From assembly GCA_958295485.1 (NCBI GenBank), contig OY282354.1, positions 2,565,001-2,629,000 on the forward strand: a stretch of 64,000 nucleotides of DNA, given 5' to 3'. Both the position numbers and the translations under genes were made by a program. Shown here piece by piece: positions 1-12,000 of the stretch. Source of the stretch: an uncultured Gammaproteobacteria bacterium (GTDB lineage: Bacteria > Pseudomonadota > Gammaproteobacteria > Eutrophobiales > Eutrophobiaceae). The notes under the pieces are model-generated. The model was not told the DNA's origin, searched no databases, and worked only from the letters and a program-made list of their open reading frames with translations. Within the stretch, counting starts at the first letter, position 1. Every line of letters starts with the position of its first letter.

Positions 1-3000
1 CTCCCCGGACTGCCCTCCTCCATAGCGCTGTACAGCTTCAGCAAGCCCGGGCCGCGAGTCTCAAAGCCATAGCCCAACTCCATCTGTAACCGGCTTGGCC
101 GCAGACCGCCGCGCTCAACCGGGGACGGTTGACCGCCCAGGCTGGCGCCTAACAACCGATCTTCCCGCCACAGGTTCTCCACCCCGCTCGATGCCTCGCC
201 CCAGGTCGGCGACAAGGTCAACGACGGGCCAATCCCCTCCACGCCCGGGTCCAACTCCACCGCCACGCTCGCGCCCCATTCCTCGAACGCCCGCTCCGTA
301 TGCCCCAGCAAATACCGGCCCCGCGTCTCAATCCCCAAGCCCCAGGCCGCATGGCGGTAGGCCAACCCTCCGCCCAACTCCGCGCCTACGCCCGTGTCCG
401 CATCGCCACCGTCCCAGCGACCACCGAACTCCAGGCTCAACTCCAACTGCTGTTGCGCCGACGGCTGCCAGGCGCGCCGGCCTTCCAGCACCAGGCGCAG
501 ACGACTTGCATCCGCATCCACTTCCGGCAACGTCACCGTAGCGCCGCGAGTCTGCTCCGACCCTTCCATGTTCACTACAAAGGCGTCGCCCTTCAACGCC
601 AGGTCCAAGCCCCGCCACGTCGCCAACTCCCCGCGACTGCCCAACGCCGCCATCCGCATCTCCGTGTCCGTCGTCACCCGCCCGAACTCGTCCGTCAAAG
701 TCGCCTCCCCCCAACCAATGCCCAGCAACCCCCACAGGGATACCCGCTCGTTCAATGCCCAGTGAGCATAGGGCAGGACGCTGCTCAAGTCCAAGTCTAT
801 CTGCCCCTCGTTCAACCCTGCCGCCGCCGCTTGATAGTCCAGTTCCCCGACGCTGTGTGATAACGCCACGCCCAGCAACAGGTCATGCTCAGCCAGCCGC
901 ACGTCCGCGCCCAGGTAGCCCGTGTTCACCTCCCCGTCCAATGTTATCCCCGACCCGGACTGGCCACTGAACTGGCTCCGCGAACCCCGACCCCATACTG
1001 TCCACTCCCGACCCTTCGCGCCATTCTCACCATCGGCGTCATCCTCACCATCAGCGTCATCCCCGCCATCAGCGCCAGCCTCGTCCGGCGCGTCAAGGCG
1101 CGTCTCAAAGGCGACCTGGGACAGGAATTCGCCCTGCGGGGAACGCTCCGGGCCGGAAAAACCGCCGGGCGAGCTCGAACCGGCGGGACTGTCCAGGTAA
1201 AAGTTCCGCCATGCGCCGGTGGTCCAGCCCGCGCCGGCCGTGCCGGTACCCGCGCCGGTTGTGCCGGTACCCGCGCCGGTTGTGCTGCTGGTCGCGCCGG
1301 TTAGCCAGCTCGCACCGACCGCGCCACTGCCTGCACCGGTCGTCCGGGCGGCGCCAGCCGCGCCGTTGGCCGCACCGGTCGTCCGGGCGGCGCCAGTCGC
1401 GGCGTTGGCCGCACCGGTCGGGCGGGCGGCGTCAGCCATGCCGCTAACCGCATCGGTCGTCCGGGCGGCGCCAGCCGCGGCGTTGGCCGCATCGGTCGTC
1501 CGGGCGGCGTCAGCCATACCGCTAACCGCACCGGTCGTCCGGGCGGCGTCAGCCATGACGTTGGCCGCACCGTTCGTCCGGGCGGCGCCAGCCATGACGT
1601 TGGCCGCATCGGTCGGGCGGGCGGCGCCAGCCATGACGTTGGCCGCATCGGTCGGGCGGGCGGCGCCAGCCATGACGTTGGCCGCACCGTTCGGGCGGGC
1701 GGCGCCAGCCATGACGTTGGCCGCACCGTTCGTCCGGGCGGCGTCAGCCGTGACGTTGGCCGCATCGGTCGTCCGGGCGGCGCCAGTCGCGGCGTTGGCC
1801 GCACTGGTCGGGCGGGCGGCGCCAGTCGCGGCGTTGGCCGCACTGATCGTCCAGGCCGGGCCGCTGCCGGCCTGCGATAGCGCATTCGTCCCGCCGGCGC
1901 GTGTTGGCCATCTCGCGCCGGCCGCGCCGATGCCGTCCCGTAGCGACGTGCCCGGCAACCCGGCGCGTGGCGGGCGCGGCGGGCCGCCGGGCCGGAAGCG
2001 TTGGCCGATGACGTCCACCGCATCCGTCGCTACCGTCCGCCCGAACGCCGCCAGAGACCATTGCAACGCCTCGCCGCGCAGGGACGCCAGGTCGTCATCG
2101 ATAATCCGGCCCGTCGCCTCGGCATCGCCCAACTCCGCATGACGGGCGCTGACCAGCGTCACCGTGAATGTCTCCTCGTCTTCCACCAGGTCGTCGGCCG
2201 TCGTCCGAATGACGATCGTCGCCTCACGCTGTCCCGCCGCAATCGTGAACTCTCCTCGCTGACCTGCGGGCGGCGTGTAGTCGGTATGCGCCAGGGCCGT
2301 GCCGTCAGTTATCCGCCAAACCACCATCAGCGTCCCGGCTTCCGGCACGGGCCTGGACAGCGTGACCCCGAACTCGACGGGCTCACCCTCCACCGCCTCG
2401 CCGTCCGTAATCGATATTGCAATCGGGCCGGTCACTTCGATCGTGAAACTCAGCGACGCCGTATCCCCGTCCGCGTCCGTGGCCGTCAGGCTGTATTCGG
2501 TCGCCGCCAGCGCCGTCGTCGGCGTGCCCGATAATTCCCGCGTGGCCGCATCGAAGCTCAGCCCGTTGGGCAGTTCCGGCGTCAGTGCATAGGTCAGCGC
2601 GCCGTCGCCGCCCGTGGCTGCCGGCAGTGTCAATGCCGGGATCGCCCAATTCTGGGTCCAGGACTGGGCCGGGATGGTCGCTGAATCGAAGCTCGGCGTC
2701 AGGTCGAAGTCGTCGTCGATGATTGTGCCGGTTCCCGTCGCCGTGCCGATGGTCGCGTTCGCCGCATTGCTCAGGGCCACCACTACGGTCTCGTCCGGCT
2801 CGGTGATAGTGTCCCCCGTCACCGCCACCGTTAGCTCTCGAAGCGTGGTTCCTGCGGGAAAGGTCAACGTCCCCGTGCCGAGGGCCGTGTAGTCCGTCCC
2901 CGGGGTCGCCGTGCCGGTTCCGGCGTCCGCATAGTCTACTGTCACCGTCCGCCCGCTGGCGGCGTCCAGGGTCACCGTCCAGGTCAGGCTTACCGAACCG

Positions 3001-6000
3001 GCGTCGCCTTCCGTCAGGGTCGTCGAACCGGCGGCGCCCTCCGTCAGGGTCGTCGAACCGGCGGCGCCCTCCGTCAGGGTCGTCGAACCGGCGGCGCCTT
3101 CCGTCAGGTTCGTCGAACCGGCGGCGCCCTCCGTCAGGGTCGTCGAACTGGGGTCGCCTTCCGTTACGCTCAGCGAGTCGATGGACAGCGATGGCGGGGC
3201 GTCGTCATCGGTGATGACGCCGGTTCCCGTCGCCGTGTCGATGGTCGCGTTCGCCGCGTCGCTTAGGGTTACCACTACGGTCTCGTCCGCCTCGTCCAGG
3301 ACGTCGCCCGTCACCGACACGTTGAAGGTCTGGCTCGTGGTTCCCGCCGGGAAGGTCAGCGTCCCGGCGGGGAGCGCCGCGTAGTCCGTCCCCGGGGTCG
3401 CCGTGCCGGTCCCGGCGTCCGCATAGTCTACTGTCACCGGTCCGGTACCGGGCGCGCTCAAGCTCACGGTGAACGTCAGGGTCGTCGAACCGGCGTCGCC
3501 CTCGGTCACGCGCGGCGAGTCGATCGCCAGCGACGGCGCGACGCCGTCGTCATCGATAATTGTGCCGGTTCCGGTCGCCGTGCCAATGGTCGCGTTCGCG
3601 GGGTTGCTCAGGGTTACTATCACGGTCTCGTCCGGCTCGGCCAGGACGTCGCCCGTCACTGACACGTTGAAGGTCTGGCTCGTGGTTCCCGCCGGGAAGG
3701 TCAGCGTACCGGCGGTGAGCGCCGCGTAGTCCGTCCCCGGGGTCGCCGTGCCGGTTCCGGCGTCGGCGTAGGCCACTGTCACTTGCTCGGTACTCGCCGC
3801 GCTCAAGCTCACGGTGAACGTCAGGTTCGTCGAGCCGGCGTCGCCCTCGGTCACGCGCGGCGAGTCGATCGACAGCGTCGGCGCATCGCCGGCGGCGTCA
3901 TCGTCGATGATGGTGCCGGTGCCCGTCGCCGGACCAATGGCTACGTTGGCGGCGTTGCTCAGGGTCACCGCAACGGTCTCGTCCGGCTCGGCCAGAACGT
4001 CGCCCGTCACCGCGACCACGATCGTCCGGCTGGTGGTTCCCGCCGGGAAGGTCAGCGTGCCGCCGGGGATGGCCACGTAGTCGGTCCCCGATGTTGCCGT
4101 GCCAGTCCCGGCGTCCGCATAGTCCACCGTTACCGGCTCGGTGAGGGCCTCGCTCAGGGTCACGGTGAACGTCAGGTTTGTCGAACCGCTGTCACCCTCC
4201 GCCACGCGCGGCGAGTCGATCATCAGCGACGGCCCCGTGTCGTCGTCGGTGATGGTGCCTGTCCCCGTCGCCGTGTCGATGGCCGCATTCCTGACGTTGC
4301 TCAGGGTCACCACGATGGTCTCGTCCCCCTCATCCAGGGCATCGCCCATCACCGACACCGTGATTGTCCGGCTCGTGGCCCCCGCCGGGAAGGTCAGCGT
4401 GCCGCCGGTGAGCGCCGCAAAGTCCGTCCCCGCTCTCGCCGTGCCGGTGACCACGTAGTCTACCGTCACCGGTACGCTACTGGCCGGATTCAGGGTCACC
4501 GTGAACATCAGGCTCACCGAATCGTCGTCCCCCTCCGACACGCTCGGCGAGTCGATCGACAGCGACGGCGCGTCGTCGATCGGGGGAGGCTCGCCGACAT
4601 CGTCGTTCGTGATCGTCCCTGTCCCCGTGCCGATTCCGATCATCGCGTTGGCGGGGCTGCTCAGCGATAACACCACCGTCTCGTTCGCCTCGACGGCGGT
4701 GTCCCCACTCACCGACACCGTGACCTCCTGGCTCGCGGTTCCCGCAGGGAAGATCAGCGTGCCGCCGGTGATCGCCCCATAGTCCGTCCCCGAGGTTGCC
4801 GTGCCGCTCCCGGCGTCCGCATAGTCCACCGCCACCTCCTCGATACTCACCGGACTCATGGTTACCGTGAACGTCAGGTCCTTCGAGCCGCTGTTCCCTT
4901 CCGTCACGCTCGGCGAGTTGATCGACAGCGTCACCGGCCCTTCATCATCCGCCAACGTGATCGTGGCCGAGCTTACCGTCAGGCTGCCCGACGCGCCGCT
5001 CACCGTGATGGTCTCATCGGTATCGTCCACCGCATCGTCCGTCGGCATCAGCGTGAAAGTCCCGGCGCCGCTCGCCGCGCCCGCCGCGATCTCGATGTCG
5101 AAGTCCGACACTGCCGCGAAGTCCACTGCCGTCGGCGCGCCGGTCCCCGCCACGCGCACGGTCACCGTCGTGGTCTCGGCGAACCGGGTCGTGCCGTCTA
5201 CCGTGGCGGTGACGGTGATCGTGGTCGCGCCGCCGCCCTCGTTCACCCTGTCGTCGTTCACTGTCAAGCTGAGCGACGTCGGCGCGGCATCGTCGTCCGT
5301 CAACGTGATCGTGGCCGAGCTCACCGTCAGGCTGCCCGATGCGCCGCTCACTGTCACCGTCTCGTTGGTCTCGTCCGTGACGTCGTTCGTCGGCGCCAGC
5401 GTGAAAGTCCCGGTACCGCTCGCCGCCGCCGCCGCAATCTCGATGTTGAACGCCGACACCGTTGCGAAGTCCACCGCCGTCGCCGTGCCGCTGCCCGTCA
5501 CGCTCACCCCAACGGTCGTGGCCTCGGCGAACCGCGTCGCGCCGTCTACCGTCGCCGTCACCGTGATCGTGGTGGCCCCGTCGCCCTCGTCCACGCTGTT
5601 GTCGTTCACCGTCAGCGTGATCGCAGTCGGCGCCGCATCGTCGTCCGTCAGCGTGATCGTGGCCGAGTTCACCGTCAGACTGCCTGAGGTACCGCTCACC
5701 GTGATAGTCTCGTTGGTCTCGTCCACGACGTCAGCCGTCGGCGTCAGCGTGAACGTCCCGGTACCGCTCGTCGCCCCCGCCGCAATCGTAATGTCGAAGT
5801 CCGTCACCGCGGCGAAGTCCACCGCCGTCGCCGTGCCGCTACCCGCCACGCTCACCGTCACCGTCGTGGCCGCGGCGAACTGCGTCGCCCCGTTCACCGT
5901 CGCCGTCACCGTGATCAGGGTCGCCCCGTCGCTCTCGGCCACGCTGTTGTCGTTCACCGTCAGCGTGAGCGAGGTCGGCGCGCCGTCGTCGTCCGTCAGG

Positions 6001-9000
6001 CTGATCGTGTCCGGGTTCACCGTCAGACTGCCTGATGTCCCGCTCACCGTGATGGTCTCATCGGTCTCGTCCGCCGTATCGTCTGTCGGCGTCAGCGTGA
6101 ACGTCCCAGTACCGCTCGCGGCGTCCGCCGCAATCGTAATGTCGAAGGCCGACACCGCGGCGAAGTCCACCGCCGACGCCGTCCCGCTGCCCGCCACGCT
6201 CACGGTCACCGTCGTGGCAACGGCGAACCGCGTCGTGCCGTCCACCGTGGCGGTCACCGTGATCAGGGTGGCCCCGTCGCCCTCACCCACACCGTCGTCG
6301 TCCACCGTCAGCGTGATCAAGGTCGGGGCATCGTCGTTGTCCGCCAACGTGATCGTGGCCGAGTTCACCGTCAGGCTGCCTGACGTGCCGCTTACCGTGA
6401 TCGTCTCGTCGGTCTCGTCCACCGTGTCGTTCGTCGGCGTCAGCGTGAACGTCCCGGTCTGGCTCGCCGCCCCGGCCCCGATCGTAATGTCAAAATCCGC
6501 CGCCGCCGTAAAATCCACCGCCGTCGCCGTGCCGCTGCCCGCCACGCTCACGGTCACCGTCGTGGCGGCGGCGAACCGGGTCGTGCCGTCCACCGTGGCC
6601 GTCACCGTGATCGTCGTCGCCCCGTCAGCCTCGCCCACGCGGTTATCATTCACTGTCAAGGTGATCGCAGTCGGGGCCGCATCGTCGTCCGTCACCGTGA
6701 TCGTGGCCGAGTTCACCGTCAGGCTGCCCGACGTACCGCTCACCGTAATAGTCTCGTTGGTCTCGTCCGTGACGTCGTTCGTCGGCGTCAGCGTGAAGGT
6801 CCCGGTCCCGCTCGCCGCCTCTGCCGCAATCGTAATGTTGAAGGCTGATACCGCCGCGAAGTCCACCGCCGCCGTCGTGCCGCTGCCCGTCACGCTCACC
6901 CCAACGGTCGTGGCCTCGGCGAACCGGGTCGCGCCGTCTACCGTGGCCGTCACCGTGATCGTCGTTGCCCCGTCACCCTCGCCCACGCTGTTGTCGTTCA
7001 CCGTCAAGGTGATCGCAGTCGGGGCGGCGTCGTCATCCGTCAGCGCGATCGTGGCTGAGTTTACCGTCAGGCTGCCTGATGAGCCGCTTACCGTGATCGT
7101 CTCGTTGGTCTCGTCCACGACGTCAGCCGTCGGCGTCAGCGTGAAAGTGCCGGTACCGTTCGTCGCACCCGCCGCAATCGTAATGTCGAAGTCCGACACC
7201 GCCGCGAAGTCCACCGCCGTCGCCGTGCCGCTACCCGCCACGCTCACCTGCACTGTCGTGGCCGCGGCGAACTGCGTCGCCCCGTTCACCGTCGCTGTCA
7301 CCGTGATCAGGGTCGCCCCGTCGCCCTCCCCTACGCTGTTGTCGTTCACCGTCAGCGTGAGCGAGGTCGGCGCGCCGTCGTCGTCCGTCAGGCTGATCGT
7401 GTCCGGGTTCACCGTCAGGCTGCTCGACGCGCCGCTCACCGTGATGGTCTCATCGGTCTCGTCCGCCGTATCGTCCGTCGGCGTCAGCGTGAACGTCCCG
7501 GTACCACTCGCGGCGTCCGCCGCAATCGTAATGTCGAAGGCCGTCACCGCGGCGAAGTCCACCGCCGACGCCGTGCCGCTGCCCGCCACGCTCACCGTCA
7601 CCGTCGTCGCCGTGGCAAACCGGGTCGTGCCGTCCACCGTGGCGGTCACCGTGATCAGGGTCGCACCGTCGCCCTCGCCCACGCCGTCGTCGTTTACCGT
7701 CAGCGTGATCGCAGTTGGCGGCGCGTCGTTGTCCGTCAACGTGATCGTGGCCGAGTTCACCGTCAGGCTGCCCGACGCGCCGCTCACCGTCACCGTCTCG
7801 TCGGTCTCGTCCACCGCATCGTTCGTCGGCGTCAGCGTGAACGTCCCGGTCTGGCTCGCCGCCCCGGCCCCGATCGTAATGTCAAAATCCGACACCGCCG
7901 CGAAGTCCACCGCCGTCGCCGTGCCGCTACCCGCCACGCTCACGGTCACCGTCGTGGCCGCGGCGAACCGGGTCGTGCCGTCCACCGTGGCCGTCACCGT
8001 GATCGTGGTCGCCCCGTCAGCCTCGCCCACGCGGTTATCATTCACTGTCAAGGTGATTGCGGTCGGCGTCGCATCGTCGTCCGTCAACGTGATCGTTGCC
8101 GAATTCACCGTCAGGCTGCCCGACGCGCCACTCACCGTCACCGTCTCGTTGGTCTCGTCCAAGACGTCGTCCGTTGGCGTCAGCGTGAACGTCCCGGTAC
8201 CGCTCGCCGCGCCCGCCGCAATCACGATGTTGAACGCCGACACTGCCGCAAAGTCCACCGCCGTCGCCGTGCCGCTGCCCGTCACACTCACCCCAACGGT
8301 CGTGGCCTCGGCGAACCGGGTCGCGCCGTCCACCGTCGCGGTCACCGTGATCGTCGTTGCCCCATCGCCTTCGCCCACGCTGTTGTCGTTCACCGTCAGC
8401 GTGATCGCAGTCGGGGCGGCGTCGTCATCCGTCAGCGCGATCGTGGCCGAGTTCACCGTCAGGCTGCCTGAGGCGCCGCTCACCGTCACCGTCTCATTGG
8501 TCTCGTCCACGACGTCGTCCGTCGGCGTCAGCGTGAAGGTTCCGGTCTGGCTCGCCGCCCCCGCGGCGATCGTAATGTCGAAGTCCGTCACCGCGGCGAA
8601 GTCCACCGCCGTCGCCGTGCTACTACCCCCCACACTCACGGTCACCGTCGTGGCCGCGGCGAACCGGGTCGTGCCGTCCACCGTCGCCGTTACCGTGATC
8701 GTGGTCGCCCCGTCACCCTCGCCCACACTGCTGTCATCCACCGTCAACGTGATCGAGGGCGTCGCATCGTCGTCCGTCAACGTGATCGAGGCCGAGTTCA
8801 CCGTCAGGCTGCCTGATGTCCCACTCACTGTCACCGTCTCGTTGGTCTCGTCCACGACGTCGTCCGTTGGCGTCAGCGTGAACGTCCCGGTCCCGCTGGC
8901 GGCGTCCGCCGCAATCTCAATGTCGAAGTCCGACACCGCCGCGAAGTCCACCGCCGTCGCCGTACCGCTACCCCCTACGCTCACGGTCACCGTCGTGGCC

Positions 9001-12000
9001 TCGGCGAACCGGGTCGTGCCGTCCACCGTCGCCGTCACCGTGATCGTGGTCGCCCCGTCGCCCTCGCCCACATTGCTGTCATCCACCGTCAACGTGATCG
9101 AGGGCGTCGCGTCGTCGTCGGTGATGGTCAGCGAGGCCCCCGTCACCGAGCCTGCTTCGTGGCTGTTGGCCGCCGACCCCGTCACCGTCACCGAACGGTC
9201 CGGCTCGTCCCAGGCGTTGTTCACCGCCGTGATCGACACCGTGTCCGAACTGTTCTCAGTCTCCCCCGCCGCGATCGTGATGGTCGCGTCCGAACCCACC
9301 GTGTACGCCCCCGACACCGGCGTCACCGTGATCGTCGTGTCTTCGCTCGAGGCATGGCTCAGCGTCGCCGACACCGTGGTCATCGTCTCGCTCGCCGTGT
9401 CGCTGTTCTCCTTGATCGTGTTGTCCGCCACCGCCAGCGTCACCGTCGGCGCCTCGTCGTCGTCCTCCAAGGTCAGTTTCGCCTCCACCACCTCTGCCTG
9501 TGGGCTGCTGATCCCACTCACTGTCACCGAACGATCCGGCGAATCCGTCGCGTTGTCCACCGCCGTCAGTGTCACCCGATCCGCGCTTTTCGTCTCCCCC
9601 GCCTCGATCGTGATCGTGTTCGCATCCGACGGCGCGGTGTACGCGCCCGCCACGTCGTTGAACGTGATCGTCACCGTCTGGTGCGACACTTCGGTCAGCG
9701 CCGCCGACACTTCGGTCGTGCCGCCGTTCTCCGAAATCGAAGCGTCCGACAGCGACAGCTTCACCTCCGGATCATCGTCATCAAAGTTCACGCCCCCCAC
9801 TCTCAAACTTTGACCATGGTACCTCGTGTCCGCGCTCGCCGCCGTCATCGTGATCACGAAAAACTGATCATTGTCATCCGCCAGATCATCCACTCCCCTC
9901 ACCGTCACCTCTCGCCGGACGTTCCACTCGTACACCGGATCATCCAAATCGCTGATGTCCGCCTGCGCCGCGAACTTCAGGGTCGATGGGGTCACCGTCA
10001 CCTCGCCCGTGTCGCTGCTGCGGATCGATAGCGTCACCACCGCCGTCGGCTCCGACTGCAGGCGCACCCGTATGCTGGCCGGCGACCCGACCCCCTCGTA
10101 GGTTCTCAGGGGGTTCGAGGCCGGCGTCGCCTCCAGGCGCGCGGGGTCGTCGTCGTCGTCGGTGATCGTCAGCGACACCCCCGCCGGGCCCGACACGACC
10201 GCGCTATTGGTCGCCGTGCCGGTCACCGTCACCACGCGGTCCGGCGCGTTGAAGCTGTTGTCCACCGCCCTGAGCGTCAGCTCCCGGTGCGCCACCGTGT
10301 CCGCAGAACTGCTCGAGAACTCGTCCGCGTCGATCGTCAGCGTGTCGAGCGGCAGCAGCATATCGCCCACCCTCGTATCGCTCAGCGTCGTTCCCGGCGG
10401 CGCCGTTACCGTGATCGTCGTCGGCGCCGTCGATACCCGGTCCAGAAACGCCGTGATTGTGGTCGAATTGAACTCCCCGCTTTCGGCGATCTCGGTCTTG
10501 CTCAGCGCCAGCGTCACCCTCGGCACATCGTCGTCCGCATTCAAACCCGACACCGTCTTGCTCAGGGCGTTGTAGTTCGCGTCCGCGCTCGCCGCCGCCA
10601 CCGTGATCGTGTACGCGCGGTCGCCGTCCGCCGCGCTGTCATCCTGGCCCGTCACCGTCACCGGCCGCGGATCGTCCCACTTGAACTCGTTGTTGCCGCT
10701 GTTCGCCGCCGCCGCGAACTTCAGGGTCGCCGGACTCACCGTCGCCTCGTCCGTGTCGCCGCCGGTGACGCCGATGGTGACGGTCACCGTCGCCGTCGGT
10801 TCGGTGTCCAGCTGCACCGTGAACGAATCCCTCCTGTTAGGCTCGCTGGTCGACACCGAGCTCTTCGACACCGTCAGTCCCGCTGTGTCGTCGTCGGCGA
10901 TCGTCAGCGAAACGGCCGCCGGGTCCGCCACGGCCACGGCGTTGCTCGCCGACCCCGTGACTGACACCATGCGGTCCGCCGCGTCGACGTCGTTGTCCAC
11001 CGCCGTCAGCGTCACCTGCCGGCGCCCCGCCGTGTCCGCGTCCGCGCTCGAAGTCTCGCCCGCGTCGATCGTCAGCCTCGTCGCGCTCAGCGTCGTCCCC
11101 GCCGGCGCCGTCAGCGTGATCGCCGTCGGGGCCGTCGAGGCCCGGCTCAGCCGCGCCGAGACCGTGGTCGAATTGCCCGTCCCGCTCTCGTTGATTGAGG
11201 TCCTGCCCAGCGCCAGCGTCACTTTCGGCGCATCGTCGTCCGCATTCGAACCCGATACCGTCTTGCTCAGGGCGTTGTAGATCGCATCGCCGCTCGCCGC
11301 CGCCACCGTGATCGTGTACGAGCGGTCGCCGTCCGACGCGCTGTCATCCTGGCCCGTTACCGTCACCTGCTGCGGATCGTCCCACTTGAACTCATTGTTG
11401 CCGCTGTTCGCCGTCGCCGCGAACTTCAAGGTCGCCGGACTCACCGCCGCCTCGTCCGTGTCGCCGCCGGTGACGCCGATGGTGACCGTCACCGTCGCCG
11501 TCGGTTCAGTGTCCAGCTGCACCGTGAACGTGTCCGTGCGCCCGCCGCCGGCCGCTTCCGTGGTCGACACCGAATTCTTCGATACCGTCAGGCCCGCCTC
11601 GTCGTCGTCGGTGATCGTCAGCGCGGCTCCCGTCACCGCGCCCACCTCGCGGCTGTTCTGCGCCGTGCCCGTCACCGTCACCGCCCGGCTCGCGCCGACG
11701 TCGATGTCATCGTCCACCGCCGTGATGGACGCCGTGTCCGAACTGTTCGCGGTCTCCCCCGCCGCGATCGTGATGGTCGCGTCCGCGCCCACCGCGTACG
11801 CCCCCGACACCGCCGCCACGGTCACCGTCGTCGCCTCGCTCGAGGGATTGCTCAGCGTCGCCGACACCGTGGTCATCGTCTCGCTCGCCGTGCTGCTCGA
11901 TTCCTTGATCGTGGTATCCGCCAGCGACAGCGTCACCGTCGGCGCATTGTCGTCGTCGGCGATCGTCAGCGGCGCGCCCGTCACCATTCCCACTCCCTGG

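Noticed and set aside
1310..1855. CRISPR array
   Set aside because: Units of 39 bp abut without unique spacers, are in frame inside a coding sequence and vary by codon-level substitutions.
4858..9813. Plus-strand open frame of 1,651 codons with repeats
   Set aside because: It is the antisense shadow of the family B/A arrays. GC-rich coding repeats keep the opposite frame free of stops; the minus-strand frame has signal peptide, known domains and a barrel, while this one resembles no family.
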